Positions 41,028 through 51,750 are shown, counted from the first letter of the stretch. The stretch is 64,000 nucleotides of DNA from Kluyvera genomosp. 3 (GCA_002211745.1 CP022114.1:4186645-4250644); one strand, 5' to 3'. Numbers and translations: made by a program. Notes: generated by a model not told the origin, from the sequence alone.

Positions 41028-42179
41028 TTGAATTTTGGTCTATTAACTCAAATGGAGAAGGTGTATCATAAAACTCACTTAAAGCATTTGTTAAATGAAT
41101 ATGATAATCAGGAAAATCTAACCCATCTTCTGAAGAACGATCATTAGGACACATCGAAAATGGTATTGAGTCTTTATTTTTTTTTGCCTTCAACATTCTA
41201 TAATAATCAAGTGCAACACGCTTCCTGACGTTAAAGTAAAAAAGCCTTGTTTTTGTGAAAATGGCTTTTCCTGTCAAATGAGCTACATGGGGAAATAAAA
41301 AACCAGTACAAAATATATCTGTAGGTGCTCGAAAACGATTTCTCCTGCAAGTATCAAATGCTTCAGGCCACGTTTTTTCACATAGCTCAGCAACAGACTT
41401 TACTTGTGGATAAAACGTATGAGCAAACATCCTCTCAACATAAAGCCCATACTTATCAAAAATCAAACGCCTGGCGTTTTTTGCGCCCCACTCGGTTGCA
41501 GAATCATATACAAGATTTATAGGTGTATGCGAGAGATTAATTTTAGAGCTAAACATACACCCTAAGCCTGCGCCAGTAAAAAAATAACTAGGATCAATTT
41601 TCCTGAGCAACATCATATCATCATTAAAATAAATATAATGTTCTGAAAGTCCTTTTATATTATGAATTGCGCTTTCAATAACATGAGAATTGAATGTAGG
41701 TAAGTACTTTGCATCTAATATTTCGTCATGAGGAACAATTCTGATTTTAGGATGTTCCTGATTTAGCCATGAAGGTGCTTGGCCGTTTGTAACAATATAT
41801 ATCTTATTGACCCAATACGCATACTCAAAAATTGACCTGAGAGCATACTTTAGCTCATCCAATGATTTAAAACGCGCAACGTTAGATAAAGTACTCTTTT
41901 GCGACTCCACTGGTGCATAGTAGTTGAATAACTCAATGAAATCAGGATCATCTGCATCGACCCAAGTGAAAACCATATCAACTGGGAAAGTAACTCCTAA
42001 ACCAGCTGTGTCTAGTTCTCTTATTTCACTATTTTTGTCACTTTGGCTAGTAGATTTCTTGGCCTTATCTTCTAGCAAAACATTCCTTTACCATCCGGTA
42101 CACTTAAAGGGTATTTTTTAATAAAAGCATCTCGAAAGAAAACGCCGGGTGACGCCATCAACTTTTTAAACCTACTCAT
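41014..42179 (-). CDS. Stealth-family capsular polysaccharide phosphotransferase (one frameshift)
   Basis: Sugar-1-phosphate transferase building phosphodiester-linked capsule from a nucleotide sugar. The four Stealth regions are visible: CR1 FPVDMVFTWVDADDPDF, CR2 LDELKYALRSIFEYAYWV with IYIVTNGQAPSWLN and LPTFNSHVIES, IYFNDDMMLL, CR3 FAHTFYPQ with CRRNRFRAPTDIF, and CR4 MCPNDRSSEDG. The true start is the ATG at 42179 (MSRFKKLMASPGVFFRDAF), with AAGGGA upstream; one base is missing at 42083-42084 (coding A run). Restored length 388. The sugar cannot be told from the sequence. Confidence 0.88.
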
Positions 42180-42257
42180 ATTATTCCCTTAATCTGTCTT
42201 TTATATCCCAAAAAATAGGTCACGAGTCTTTAGTAATTAAGTTGAACTAAATATGAT

Positions 42258-43028
42258 TTATTTATCAGGGAATTTCTTTTCATATTTTCGTCTAATATCT
42301 ATAGATTCAGAATTACTGTTCCTTTGCCATATTTTATCTGACGTTCCAATATTTTTCGCTGGAACACCGCAAAGTACACTGCGCTGCTTAAAAGACTTAG
42401 TGACAACTGCACCAAAAGATATAATTGATGCACCACCAACTCTGACATTTTTCAATATTGCTGCACGTTGACCTAACCAACAATATGGTTCAATCACAAT
42501 CGGACATAGTGTTTTATTAATTTGATTATTCGAATTAACATCCAGAATCAAGTGTCCATCAGAAGCACGAATACAAACATCTGCAGCAATTAAGCAATGA
42601 TCACCAACAATAATTCCATTAGAAACACATCCATGATTAAGTCCAACTGTCCATGTGTTGTTTTTTGTTACAACAACACCTTCCCCAATAATCACAGAAT
42701 CGTTCTTACAGGGTGTAGCTAATGTTAATCCTTTGAGATCGCAATTTTTACCTATATACACTCTATTATTTGAAGAATTTATAATAATCTTTAAATTATT
42801 AAATTTACTTCCAGCTCTAATATAAACATTGCTATTTTTGGCATTCTTTCCGTATAAAATATTTATACCCGAGGGGAACTTCCCTCCTTGATAATAAATA
42901 GAATTCGTTTCATCCCCAGGAATTCCAATATCAATGGGTAAAATTTTTTGATACTCGCTTACAATATCAAAATCTGCCACACACAAATTAATATCATTAA
43001 GATTATTCTCAAAGAAAAAGTTATCCAT
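42258..43028 (-). CDS. Left-handed beta-helix (hexapeptide) acyltransferase
   Basis: 256 residues, complete. The middle and C-terminal part carries imperfect hexapeptide repeats (NRVYIGKNCDLKGL, DSVIIGEGVVVT, NGIIVGDHCLIAADVCI, CWLGQRAAILKNVRVGGASIIS shortened here to its ends) and ends with FGAVVTKSF and LCGVPAKNIG, the usual end of CatB/WbbJ-type O-acetyltransferases. An active-site His is likely in RASDGH. Probably O-acetylates the capsule repeat unit or a precursor sugar. Lies between kpsT and the Stealth gene on one leftward transcript. Confidence 0.85.
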   Translation of the reverse strand: MDNFFFENNLNDINLCVADFDIVSEYQKILPIDIGIPGDETNSIYYQGGKFPSGINILYGKNAKNSNVYIRAGSKFNNLKIIINSSNNRVYIGKNCDLKGLTLATPCKNDSVIIGEGVVVTKNNTWTVGLNHGCVSNGIIVGDHCLIAADVCIRASDGHLILDVNSNNQINKTLCPIVIEPYCWLGQRAAILKNVRVGGASIISFGAVVTKSFKQRSVLCGVPAKNIGTSDKIWQRNSNSESIDIRRKYEKKFPDK

Positions 43029-43046
43029 ACAATCACCTTACTAATT

Positions 43047-43700
43047 TTAATTATTGGAATACGCTAAAGCATCATCGATCGATGGTATATATTGGCATTC
43101 ATTCGCACCAGAAAATACAATTGCTGAATCACAATACTGTTTTAAAAGCCGCATGCTATGAGATACTAAAAGTATATGGCTATTTTTCACATTATTGATA
43201 AAGGTATCTTCACATTTTTTTTTAAACTTGGCATCACCAACCGCGATGACTTCATCTACTAAATAATAGTCAAAGTGAAATGCCATACTTAAGCCAAAGC
43301 CAAGCCTTGAACGCATCCCTGATGAATATGTTTTCATTGGCATGTCAAAATACTTTCCTAACTCGGCAAAATCTTCCACGAACTCAACCTTACTTCTTAG
43401 CTCGTCTTTTTTGGCATACAGTCTGGCTACGAACTTTACATTTTCACGCCCCGTTAAACTTCCTTGAAATCCTCCAGATAACCCAACTGGCCAGGAAATG
43501 GTTTTATTAGTTTTTATAATTCCACTATCAGGATAATCAATCCCACCAATCATCCTTAGTAAGGTTGACTTACCTGCACCATTATGTCCTATCAACGCAA
43601 TGTTTTTCCCTGTAGGTAATTCTATATTCAGATCTTTAAAGACATAGTGTCGACCTTTAGATGTCTGATATGATTTTGTTAAATGTTCTATCTTAATCAT
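43047..43700 (-). CDS. kpsT: Capsule ABC transporter ATPase KpsT
   Basis: ATP-binding subunit that powers capsule export across the inner membrane. 217 residues from the ATG 43700 (MIKIEHLTKSYQTSKG). Walker A GHNGAGKSTLL, signature YSSGMRSRLGFG, Walker B YYLVDEVIAVGD, switch His in LLVSHSM. The start overlaps the kpsM stop as ATGA, giving translational coupling. Complete. Confidence 0.96.
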   Translation of the reverse strand: MIKIEHLTKSYQTSKGRHYVFKDLNIELPTGKNIALIGHNGAGKSTLLRMIGGIDYPDSGIIKTNKTISWPVGLSGGFQGSLTGRENVKFVARLYAKKDELRSKVEFVEDFAELGKYFDMPMKTYSSGMRSRLGFGLSMAFHFDYYLVDEVIAVGDAKFKKKCEDTFINNVKNSHILLVSHSMRLLKQYCDSAIVFSGANECQYIPSIDDALAYSNN

Positions 43701-44476
43701 GATGATGTAAGGACGCTCTCTTCTGATAACCAATAAAAAATTAACCCAACAAAGAAAACTACTAATGCACAAAATGCAAGATAACTAAGACTGACACCAT
43801 CACTTATGTAATTTTTTACAACAGCCTCTCGACTGAGCTCTACTATATGAATAAGAGGATTCCATAATAAATATGGCCAATAGTCTTTAGGTACCGCATG
43901 TAGTGGAAACATGATGCAAGAGATAAAGTAAAATGGCTTAACTACAATAGGTAAAATTTTTTCACTTTCTGGATATAAATTCCCTGTTATCATAAACATC
44001 AAGCCTATACCGAATGAAAATATAACCAGAAAAAACCAAGTGCAAATTAGCAAAGGTAGCCTATCAAGTGAAAACTCTTCACCAGATAGCCACAGGACAC
44101 CCATCATTACCATGTATACGATTACATAAACCATGGTTTCCAATAATGTTCTCGCAACTACAGTATCAACAGGCTTTACTGGTCTATAATTAAATAGTCC
44201 CTTATTAGCCTCAATAGATTTCAATGAACGAATAGCTATATCACTAAAAATAAAATAAGGAATTATCCCATTAACCAAAAAAATGGGGAATGATATGTCT
44301 GGCATAGTACGATGCATAACATATCCGAATATTAATAGCATAATTAACAAATGGGCTGAGGGTGACAATATTGCCCATAGATAGCTAAGTCGATACTTTC
44401 CAAAGCGAGTCCGTGTTTCCCTCAGGAATAGAGCTTTAACAACTGCGCTTTGAATTTCAATTCCACTTCTAGTCAT
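43697..44476 (-). CDS. kpsM: Capsule ABC transporter permease KpsM
   Basis: Inner-membrane subunit of the capsule exporter, 259 residues, about six membrane segments. MTRSGIEIQSAVVKALFLRE at the N-terminus, FGKYRLSYLWAILSPSAHLL, GYVMHRTMPDISFPIFLVNG and LLWNPLIHIVELSREAVV match E. coli KpsM closely. Complete. First gene of the leftward kpsMT plus serotype-specific operon; an ops-like element lies 22 bases upstream. Confidence 0.96.
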   Translation of the reverse strand: MTRSGIEIQSAVVKALFLRETRTRFGKYRLSYLWAILSPSAHLLIMLLIFGYVMHRTMPDISFPIFLVNGIIPYFIFSDIAIRSLKSIEANKGLFNYRPVKPVDTVVARTLLETMVYVIVYMVMMGVLWLSGEEFSLDRLPLLICTWFFLVIFSFGIGLMFMITGNLYPESEKILPIVVKPFYFISCIMFPLHAVPKDYWPYLLWNPLIHIVELSREAVVKNYISDGVSLSYLAFCALVVFFVGLIFYWLSEESVLTSS

Positions 44477-44498
44477 AAATTAATCCATTAATTTAAGC

Positions 44499-44510
44499 CA
44501 TACTACCGTC
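44499..44510 (-). promoter_or_regulatory. Variant ops (RfaH recruitment) element upstream of kpsM
   Basis: On the minus strand GACGGTAGTATG, against the ops consensus GGCGGTAGnnTG: one mismatch at the second base. It stands 22 bases before the kpsM start, the same setting as in the region 3 operon of E. coli group 2 capsules. RfaH loaded here would prevent early termination across the long AT-rich operon. Confidence 0.7.
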
Positions 44511-44789
44511 TATGATTTCCTCAACCATAACTAAAAACAACGATATAATATATTATTAATAAAAAACAATTAGTGAAGTTTATTCACCATGATTATAATT
44601 AATCACCACATTCTTTTCATTGCGGAACGGATCGTACAAACATAATCTGAGGAAATAAAGAAAAGTTTATTTTTTAGGAAAAAATCAATACAAAAAAACA
44701 CATAATAAAAAGTCAAACATCAATTAGAATTATCCAGAGTGATAATGGTCACCCTGGAATTAATAATATATAACTATATTTTATAATAT
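44511..44789. other. AT-rich spacer at the right edge of the capsule locus
   Basis: No gene seen. It should hold the leftward promoter of kpsM. An imperfect inverted repeat, CCAGAGTGA (44734-44742) and TCACCCTGG (44749-44757), lies before the nadR stop and could be the nadR end hairpin. Base composition returns to that of the backbone inside nadR. Confidence 0.5.
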
Positions 44790-46038
44790 TTAATCACTTG
44801 CATTTATATTATCATTTATCCCCATCAACTCCCTGACCAACTCCACGCACCGCAAAAACCGCGAGTCATAGTCCGCTTCCTCAACGTGCACAAACGCAAT
44901 ATTGTTCTTTTCAAGCAGCGATACCAACAGCGTCTGAAACTCTTTGCGGTCTACCGAACTCCCCAGACTGCGCAGCCCATCAGCCACCCACGGCGTGTTG
45001 TTCTCCAGCAGAATAACCAGATCAAAGCGATACTCATCAATCAGCGCCTGTACGAATGGATGTTCACGTCCTTCATACTTTTTACAGAAGGCCTGAGTGC
45101 TGACAAAGTCAGTATCAATAAACGCCACTTTATTCGCGTACTTCACCGCAAAGTCGATGTACTGCGCATGGCCGAGCGCGATTTTGTCGTAGTCGGAATA
45201 TTGCAGTGCCATCTCATCGCCGCCGAGATGAGAAAAAACGTAGTCACGGCCATATTCCCACGCACTGGTGGTGTTGAAGATATTCGCCAGCTTGTTGACC
45301 AGCGTCGATTTGCCGCTGGACTCACCGCCGAGAATCGCCACCGTACGCACGAAGAACGGCTTCACTTCCGTGGGAATGTAATCCCAGTAGCGGAACGGGT
45401 TCTCACGGATCTGCGCGCCGCTGATATTCATAAACGTCCGTTTCGGGTCCACCAGCACCGTTTCAATCCCCAGATGTTCGAGGTATTGCGGCGCATCGGA
45501 CTCCTCAGAAGTGTAGATCCAGTTTGGCTGAATCCCCTTCTCCTCCATAAAGGTTTTCATCCCCGCGCTCCATACGTCCCAGCCGTGGGATATGGCTCCA
45601 TGCCTTCTTCGTTAAAAGCATGAATGCGAATGTTCTTCTGGTATTTAAAGGTCTGGAGCAGCCAACGCAGACGATCAGGCACCGTAGGCTGTTGCGACAT
45701 CGCGCTATCTTCAAACAGCGCGCGATCGCGCGTGTCGTCGTAACCCATAATGATGTGCAGCTCATCCACCTGGCTACAGGCGCGCTGAATCAAATAAATA
45801 TGTCCCGTATGCAGGGATAGAATTTACCGAAGACCACGCCGATATTTTTTTGCTGACGAGGAAACTCAAGGCCAAGAAAACGGTGTAGCGCCTCCAGCTT
45901 TTGCGCGCTGGGGCTTTTAATTTTGGCATTGAGAAGCTGGCTTAAATAGCCCTTGGTCATGCCGCTTGCGTCTGCAACCTGCTGCAACGTGCAGCCTTTT
46001 TGACGAATTGCGGTTTTGAGATAGTCGAACGACGACAC
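44790..46038 (-). CDS. nadR: NAD biosynthesis regulator / NMN adenylyltransferase / ribosylnicotinamide kinase NadR (frame interrupted)
   Basis: Three-function protein: represses NAD synthesis genes (N-terminal HTH, QQVADASGMTKGYLSQLLNAK), NMN adenylyltransferase (GKFYPLHTGHIYLI with HxGH in the restored frame) and nicotinamide riboside kinase (P-loop GGESSGKSTLVNKLANIF). Starts at the GTG 46038, which has GGAGG 6 bases upstream. Two breaks, one base short each (45814-45816, 45587-45589); restored length 416 (E. coli 410). Last gene of the serB-radA-nadR unit. Confidence 0.95.
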
Positions 46039-46155
46039 AAGAGCCTCCTGCTGAATTGGGGTAAACCATCTACCCATTATACAAAAAACCCGGATGTACT
46101 CACGGTACTATCCGGGAAAGAGAGCGGCGTCGCAGTACGACGCCAGAGTCAGACA

Positions 46156-47534
46156 TTATAGATCGTCAAAGACGTTTAGCGCGTCGGAGAGTTTTTTCAC
46201 GCCAAACACCTTCATCCCTTCCGGGACTTTTTTCGGCACATTGGCGGCCGGGACAATCGCCCGGCGGAAACCATGCTTCGCTGCTTCTGAAATACGCTCC
46301 TGTCCGCTTGGCACGGGACGAATTTCACCGGCCAGCCCGACTTCGCCAAACACCACCAGATCCTGCGGCAGCGGTCGATCGCGCAGGCTGGAGACCATCG
46401 CCAGCAGCAGCGCAAGATCGGCGCTGGTTTCAGTCACCTTCACGCCGCCCACCACGTTAACAAACACATCCTGGTCGGCCATCTGTAGGCCACCGTGGCG
46501 GTGCAAAACGGCGAGCAGAATTGCCAAACGGTTTTGCTCCAGACCCACGGCGACGCGTCGCGGATTGCCCATCATCGAATGATCAACCAGCGCCTGAATC
46601 TCCACCAGCAATGGGCGAGTACCTTCCCACACCACCATCACCGAGCTGCCGGAAGTGACCTCATCACCGCGGCTGAGGAAGATGGCGGACGGGTTACTCA
46701 CCTCGCGCAGCCCCTGTTCGGTCATGGCGAACACGCCCAGTTCATTCACCGCGCCAAAGCGGTTTTTATGGCTGCGCAGCGTACGGAAACGCGAGTCGGC
46801 ATCACCGTCAAGCAGCACTGAACAGTCGATGCAGTGTTCCAGCACCTTCGGCCCGCCAGCGAGCCGTCTTTGGTGACGTGCCCCACCATGACGATGGCGA
46901 CACCGCGCGTTTTAGCAAAGCGCGTCAGATAGGCGGCGGTTTCACGCACCTGGGCGACGCTGCCCGGCGATGACTGAATATCCGCCATGTGCATCACCTG
47001 GATGGAGTCGATCACCATCAGCTTCGGCTGCTCTTCTTCCGCAATCTGGCAAATCTGCTCGATACTGGTTTCCGAGAGCATATTCAGGTTCGCCGTCGGC
47101 AGGCCGAGACGATGCGCGCGCATCGCCACCTGCTGCAACGACTCTTCGCCGGTGACGTACAGGGTTTTCATCTGCTCTGCCAGCTTGCACAGGGTTTGCA
47201 GCAGCAGGGTCGATTTCCCCGCCCCGGTTACCGCCAATCAGAATGGCGCTGCCGGTACCACGCCGCCACCCAGCACGCGGTCAAACTCTTTAAAGCCAGT
47301 CGAGAAGCGCGGTAGCTCTTCCAGGCTGATTTCCGACAGCTTCTGCACCTTGGCCACGCCAGCATTACCGGCATAGCCGCTCAAGCGCTCATTACGCGCG
47401 ACCGTGGGAGAAGCCGCTACGCGCACCTCGGTGATGGTATTCCACGCATGACAAGCGCTGCATTGCCCCTGCCAGCGCGGGTAGTCCGCACCGCACTCAT
47501 TACAAACAAATGCGCGTTTAGGAGCTTTCGCCAC
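46156..47534 (-). CDS. radA: DNA repair protein RadA (frame interrupted)
   Basis: RecA-like helicase that drives branch migration in recombination. N-terminal zinc finger (CNECGADYPRWQGQCSAC), Walker A GNPGAGKST in the restored frame, the KNRFGAVNELGVF motif special to RadA, and a C-terminal Lon-like domain (GEVGLAGEIRPV). Four breaks, one base short each: two near 47225-47260 beside the Walker A, one at 47220-47235 in the same stretch, and one near 46858. Restored length 460, exactly as in E. coli. Starts 10 bases after serB. Confidence 0.93.
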
Positions 47535-47544
47535 GTTAACCTCT

Positions 47545-48516
47545 TTATTTCTGATTCATGCTGCCGGAGAGGATGCAAAACACCCCCATCAAATCGGCAT
47601 GACGGATAGTCACTTCCGTCTGTTCATTCACTTTGGGTTTGGCATGATACGCAATCCCCAGACCGGCTTTTTTGATCATCGGCAGGTCATTGGCGCCGTC
47701 GCCGATAGCCACGGTCTGCGCATGCGGAATTTCATATTTTTCAGCCAGCTGCAGCAGCGTTTTCGCTTTATACTGCGCGTCGACGATATCGCCAACCACT
47801 TCGCCGGTCAGTTTGCCATCGCGAATGCCCAGCTCGTTAGCCACCGCGGCGGTGAGGCGCAGCTTGTCGCGCAGATACTCGGCAAAGAAGGTGAAGCCGC
47901 CGGAGGCGATCGCCACCTTCCATCCCAGCGTTTCCAGCTTCAGCACCAGTTGAGTCAGCCCCGGCATCAGCGGCAGCGTTTCGCGCACCTGACGCAGGAT
48001 ATCGGCATCCGCATCTTTCAACGTCGCCACACGCTGGCGCAGGCTGGCGCTGAAGTCCAGCTCGCCGCGCATCGCGCGTTCGGTGACTTCCGACACCAGC
48101 TCGCCGGTGCCGGCCAGTTTAGCGATTTCATCAATGCACTCAATCTGAATGGCCGTGGAGTCCATGTCCATCACCAACAGGCCCGGCGTGCGCAGATGCG
48201 GGATTTTCCCCAGCGGCGCGACATCCAGCCCGGCATCATGCGCCAGTCGCGTCGCGCGCGGCGTTAACGATCCGGCCAGACGAATCACCTGATAGTCTTC
48301 CACGCACCAGGCTGCCACAATGACCATCGCCGCGCCCAGCTTGCGCTGGTAGGTTGTCAGACGCGCTTTATCCAGGCCGCGGCCATACAGCAGCCAGCCG
48401 CTACGGCCAGCGTGGTAATCCAGCGGCATCACTTCATCACCGCTGAGCGAAAGCGGCAACCCAGGCCACAAGGAGACATCTTCAGGCAGGTCGCACCAGG
48501 TCAAACTGTTTGGCAT
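47545..48516 (-). CDS. serB: Phosphoserine phosphatase SerB
   Basis: HAD-family enzyme, final step of serine synthesis. 323 residues from the ATG 48516 (MPNSLTWCDLPEDVSLWPG). Nucleophile Asp in VMDMDSTAIQIE, third motif lysine region and GDGANDLPMIKKAGLG. Complete. First gene of serB-radA-nadR, divergent from ytjB with about 100 bases between starts. Confidence 0.97.
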   Translation of the reverse strand: MPNSLTWCDLPEDVSLWPGLPLSLSGDEVMPLDYHAGRSGWLLYGRGLDKARLTTYQRKLGAAMVIVAAWCVEDYQVIRLAGSLTPRATRLAHDAGLDVAPLGKIPHLRTPGLLVMDMDSTAIQIECIDEIAKLAGTGELVSEVTERAMRGELDFSASLRQRVATLKDADADILRQVRETLPLMPGLTQLVLKLETLGWKVAIASGGFTFFAEYLRDKLRLTAAVANELGIRDGKLTGEVVGDIVDAQYKAKTLLQLAEKYEIPHAQTVAIGDGANDLPMIKKAGLGIAYHAKPKVNEQTEVTIRHADLMGVFCILSGSMNQK

Positions 48517-48620
48517 TACAGCTCCAATCTTCTTTATTAAGCCCAGGAAAATAACGCATGAGGCTACCTTGTAACCAGCGCTTCTGGCAACATTAAGCTG
48601 TAAATTTTCAAAGGTGGAAT

Positions 48621-49252
48621 ATGGTTCGCGCAAAACTGAAATTTCGACTGCATCGCACGGTGATTGTTCTTATCTGTCTGGCGCTGCTCGTCGCGCTGAT
48701 GCAGGGGCGTCCTGGTTCAGTCAGCAAAGCCAGAAACAACGCAATCCGCAGCTGGAGGATCTGGCGAGGACGCTGGCGTATCAGGTGTCGCTCAATCTCG
48801 CGCCGATGATGAAAACGGAAACGCCGGACGAGAAAAAAATTGGCCAGTTGCTGAAACAACTTACCGTGAAAAGCCGAATCCTCGACGCGGGCGTCTATGA
48901 TGAGCAGGGCGACCTGATCGCGCGCGCCGGCGAACAGGTTGAGCTACGCGACCGTCTGGCGCTGGACGGCAAAAAGGCCGGGAGCTACTTCAACCAGCAG
49001 ATTGTTGAACCTATTCAGGGAAAAAATGGCCCGCTCGGCTATCTGCGTCTGACGCTCGATACGCACACCATCGCCACCGAATCCAATCAGGTGGATAACA
49101 CCACCAATATTTTACGCTTGATGCTGCTGCTGTCGCTGGCCATTGGCGTGGTACTGGCACGCACGCTGCTGCGCGGCAAACGTACTCGCTGGCAGCAATC
49201 ACCGTTCCTGCTCACCGCCAACAAGCCCGTACAGGACGAAGATAAAGATTAA
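48621..49252 (+). CDS. ytjB: Membrane protein YtjB/Smp (one frameshift)
   Basis: Small membrane protein of the SMP family, unknown function. N-terminal membrane segment (VIVLICLALLVALMQ), periplasmic part with ILDAGVYDEQGDLIARAG, RDRLALDGKKAGSYFNQQIV and GPLGYLRLTLDTHTIATE, and a second membrane segment near the C-terminus (ILRLMLLLSLAIGVVLA). One break at the G run about 48704-48707, one base short; restored length 210 (E. coli 214). Confidence 0.9.
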
Positions 49253-49270
49253 TCAGAAAAGGAAATCGCT

Positions 49271-50286
49271 ATGACAACGCTGCGCCTGCTGCTTTCTGAC
49301 TCTCACGATCCGTGGTTCAACCTCGCCGTCGAGGAGTGTATTTTTCGCCAGATGCCCGCCACCCAGCGGGTGCTGTTCCTGTGGCGCAACGCGGACACGG
49401 TCGTTATCGGTCGCGCGCAGAACCCATGGAAAGAGTGCAATACCCGACGTATGGAAGAAGATAACGTCCGCCTGGCGCGTCGCAGCAGCGGCGGCGGCGC
49501 GGTGTTCCACGACCTTGGCAACACCTGCTTTACCTTTATGGCGGGTAAACCGGAGTACGATAAGACCGTCTCTACCGCTATCGTGCTCGAGGCACTGAAT
49601 TCACTCGGCATTACGGCTGAAGCCTCCGGGCGAAACGATCTGATCGTTAAAACGGAGGAAGGCGATCGTAAAGTCTCCGGCTCAGCCTACCGGGAAACGA
49701 AAGATCGTGGTTTCCACCACGGCACGCTGCTGCTGAATGCCGATCTCAGCCGACTGGCCAATTATCTGAATCCAGACAAGAAAAAGCTCCAGGCAAAGGG
49801 ATTACCTCCGTGCGTGGGCGCGTGGCGAACCTGGTTGAACTGCTGCCGGATATTACCCACCAGCAAATTTGCGAAGCCGTAACCGAAGCGTTTTTCCGCC
49901 ACTACGGTGAGCGCGTCGAAGCAGAAATTATCTCGCCGGATAACGTGCCAGACCTGCCCAACTTCGCCGAAACCTTTGCCCGACAAAGCAGTTGGGAGTG
50001 GAATTTTGGCCAGGCGCCGGCGTTCAGCCATCTGCTGGATGAACGTTTTACCTGGGGTGGCGTCGAGCTACATTTCGACGTTGAGAAAGGCGTGATTACC
50101 CGCACTCAGGTGTTTACCGATAGCCTGAATCCGGCGCCGCTTGAGGCACTGGGCGAGCGTTTACAGGGCTGCCAGTATCGAGTGGATGTGTTGGAGCAGG
50201 CCTGCGAATCTTTAATTGCTGAATTCCCGGCTCAGAAAGGTGAGCTGCGAGAACTGGCTGCATGGATGGCTCAAGCTGTACGCTAA
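49271..50286 (+). CDS. lplA: Lipoate-protein ligase A (one frameshift)
   Basis: Activates free lipoate with ATP and attaches it to lipoyl domains of 2-oxoacid dehydrogenases and Gcv[21 protein letters not shown] (lipoate-binding signature), KVSGSAYRE and the C-terminal accessory domain ([18 protein letters not shown]). One break near 49795-49800, one base short; restored length 338, as in E. coli. Starts 18 bases after ytjB. Confidence 0.95.
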
Positions 50287-50290
50287 GCGT

Positions 50291-51617
50291 CTACGCCAGC
50301 CGCCCGATGGTCTGCGCGGCTAACTTCAATTTACCCACCATCGCGCGGGCAATCTCCTGAAAGCCCGCGCTAATGCGTCTATCATCAGCGACCAGCAGCC
50401 AAAAGCGCTCGGCCAACGGCAAGGCAAATTCCCACGCTTTCTTATCGATTGTTGCCTCCACACGGATGTCTACAGGCGCGTAGCGCAACATGCCCGATGC
50501 CGCCGGAGCGTAAGCCATCGGCAACATATCATAGACAGGCGCAAGCGCCATCGGGCATCGGAGTAATAAAACGAGAGGTTACCCGCATGCATATCGCTGT
50601 TGGCGATAAGCCGACCAAACGCCCAAATTTTCTCAATTTGCTGATGGGCAACAGCATCTATAATGCCCTGCCCGGCAAGCCGATGCGTGACCACCGGCCA
50701 GATGCCTGGCGAAGATGCATACTCGCCTTGCAATGCCTCCAGGGAAACAATTTGCCGACGACCACGTATCCCGGTGCAGTCGAAGCGAATGCTTTCCAGA
50801 AAGACCTGTCCTCCCTCGCTGCAAATCGCCGTGGCTGAACTGGCGTCAATGTTGGCGGAAGAAAGCACGGCTAATGCGATGGACTCGGCAATCAAGAGAT
50901 CGCTCCAGCGTTCAGAAACGGCGTTCCTTTCACGCGTGCTGAATTTCACCAGCACGTGCTGATTGCCCCATCTTGTTTCTGCAAAACAGGCAAATTTAGG
51001 CTGCTCACCACCGGCTGAAGAGCCGATGACCTCACCTGCGAGCGCATCTTCCGCCAGTTGTTGATAGCGGTTGAGTTTTTCGGCCTGCGTAATTGCCGTC
51101 GCATCCGGCGCGGTCACCCAACGCTGGTAATTTTCCTCACCCACGATCCAGCCGCCCGCATTCTCACCCTGATACGCCCGCAGCGCATACAGGACTTCAT
51201 CCTCTTGCCACAACCGGATGTCATCAGGCAGATGCGCATACCCAGCCACGGCCCTTCCCCAGGCTCGCCCAAGGAATCCCTGTGGCCGAAGATCGGTCAG
51301 ATACCATGGCAGGCTGTCAAACCATTGCCATTCACCTGTATCAAGCGCAACCAGGCAACTCCCCTGAGGCCAACACGGATAAAGAACGCCAAACTTAGCG
51401 GCCTGCCCTTGTGCATTGACCTGCCAGAGGGAAAGGCCGCAACGCCGCGAACAGGCCGAACAAGCGCGTAGCGCGTTGCACGGGCTTTACCAAACTGGAT
51501 GACGTCCTGATGCGCGGAAACCAGACGAGAGAACGTTGCCTGACTAATGGCCAGCGATGATCTTAATTCAGCGGCGGAACTCGGCCCCTGTAGGAGCAAA
51601 TCGGTTAATGCGCTCAT
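50291..51617 (-). CDS. yjjJ: HipA-like kinase-fold protein YjjJ (frame interrupted)
   Basis: Relative of the HipA toxin Ser/Thr kinases, in E. coli without a neighbouring HipB antitoxin. An N-terminal wHTH-like part (DLLLQGPSSAAELRSSLAIS, QATFSRLVSAH) precedes the HipA-like parts GEVIGSSAGGEQPKFACF, HVLVKFSTRE, RFDCTGIRGRRQIVSLEAL and IWAFGRLIANSDMHAGNLSF (catalytic Asp). Two breaks, one base short each (near 51428 and 50555); restored length 442 (E. coli 443). Convergent with lplA, 4 bases apart. The HTH fused at its own N-terminus may serve for autoregulation. Confidence 0.87.
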
Positions 51618-51750
51618 AGATGAATAGATTAATGAATAGATACTTGAATGGATTTAAGGACACAGACCTTTGATTGTCAATACAAACAAAGAGAGAGCGA
51701 GAGGAAATATGAATAGATTATCGGAAGAGATTTGATATAACGCTGACATT

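Noticed and set aside
31814-44789. Attachment-site direct repeats flanking the capsule locus
   Set aside because: I compared both AT-rich edges by eye and found no convincing repeat; the way of insertion stays unknown.
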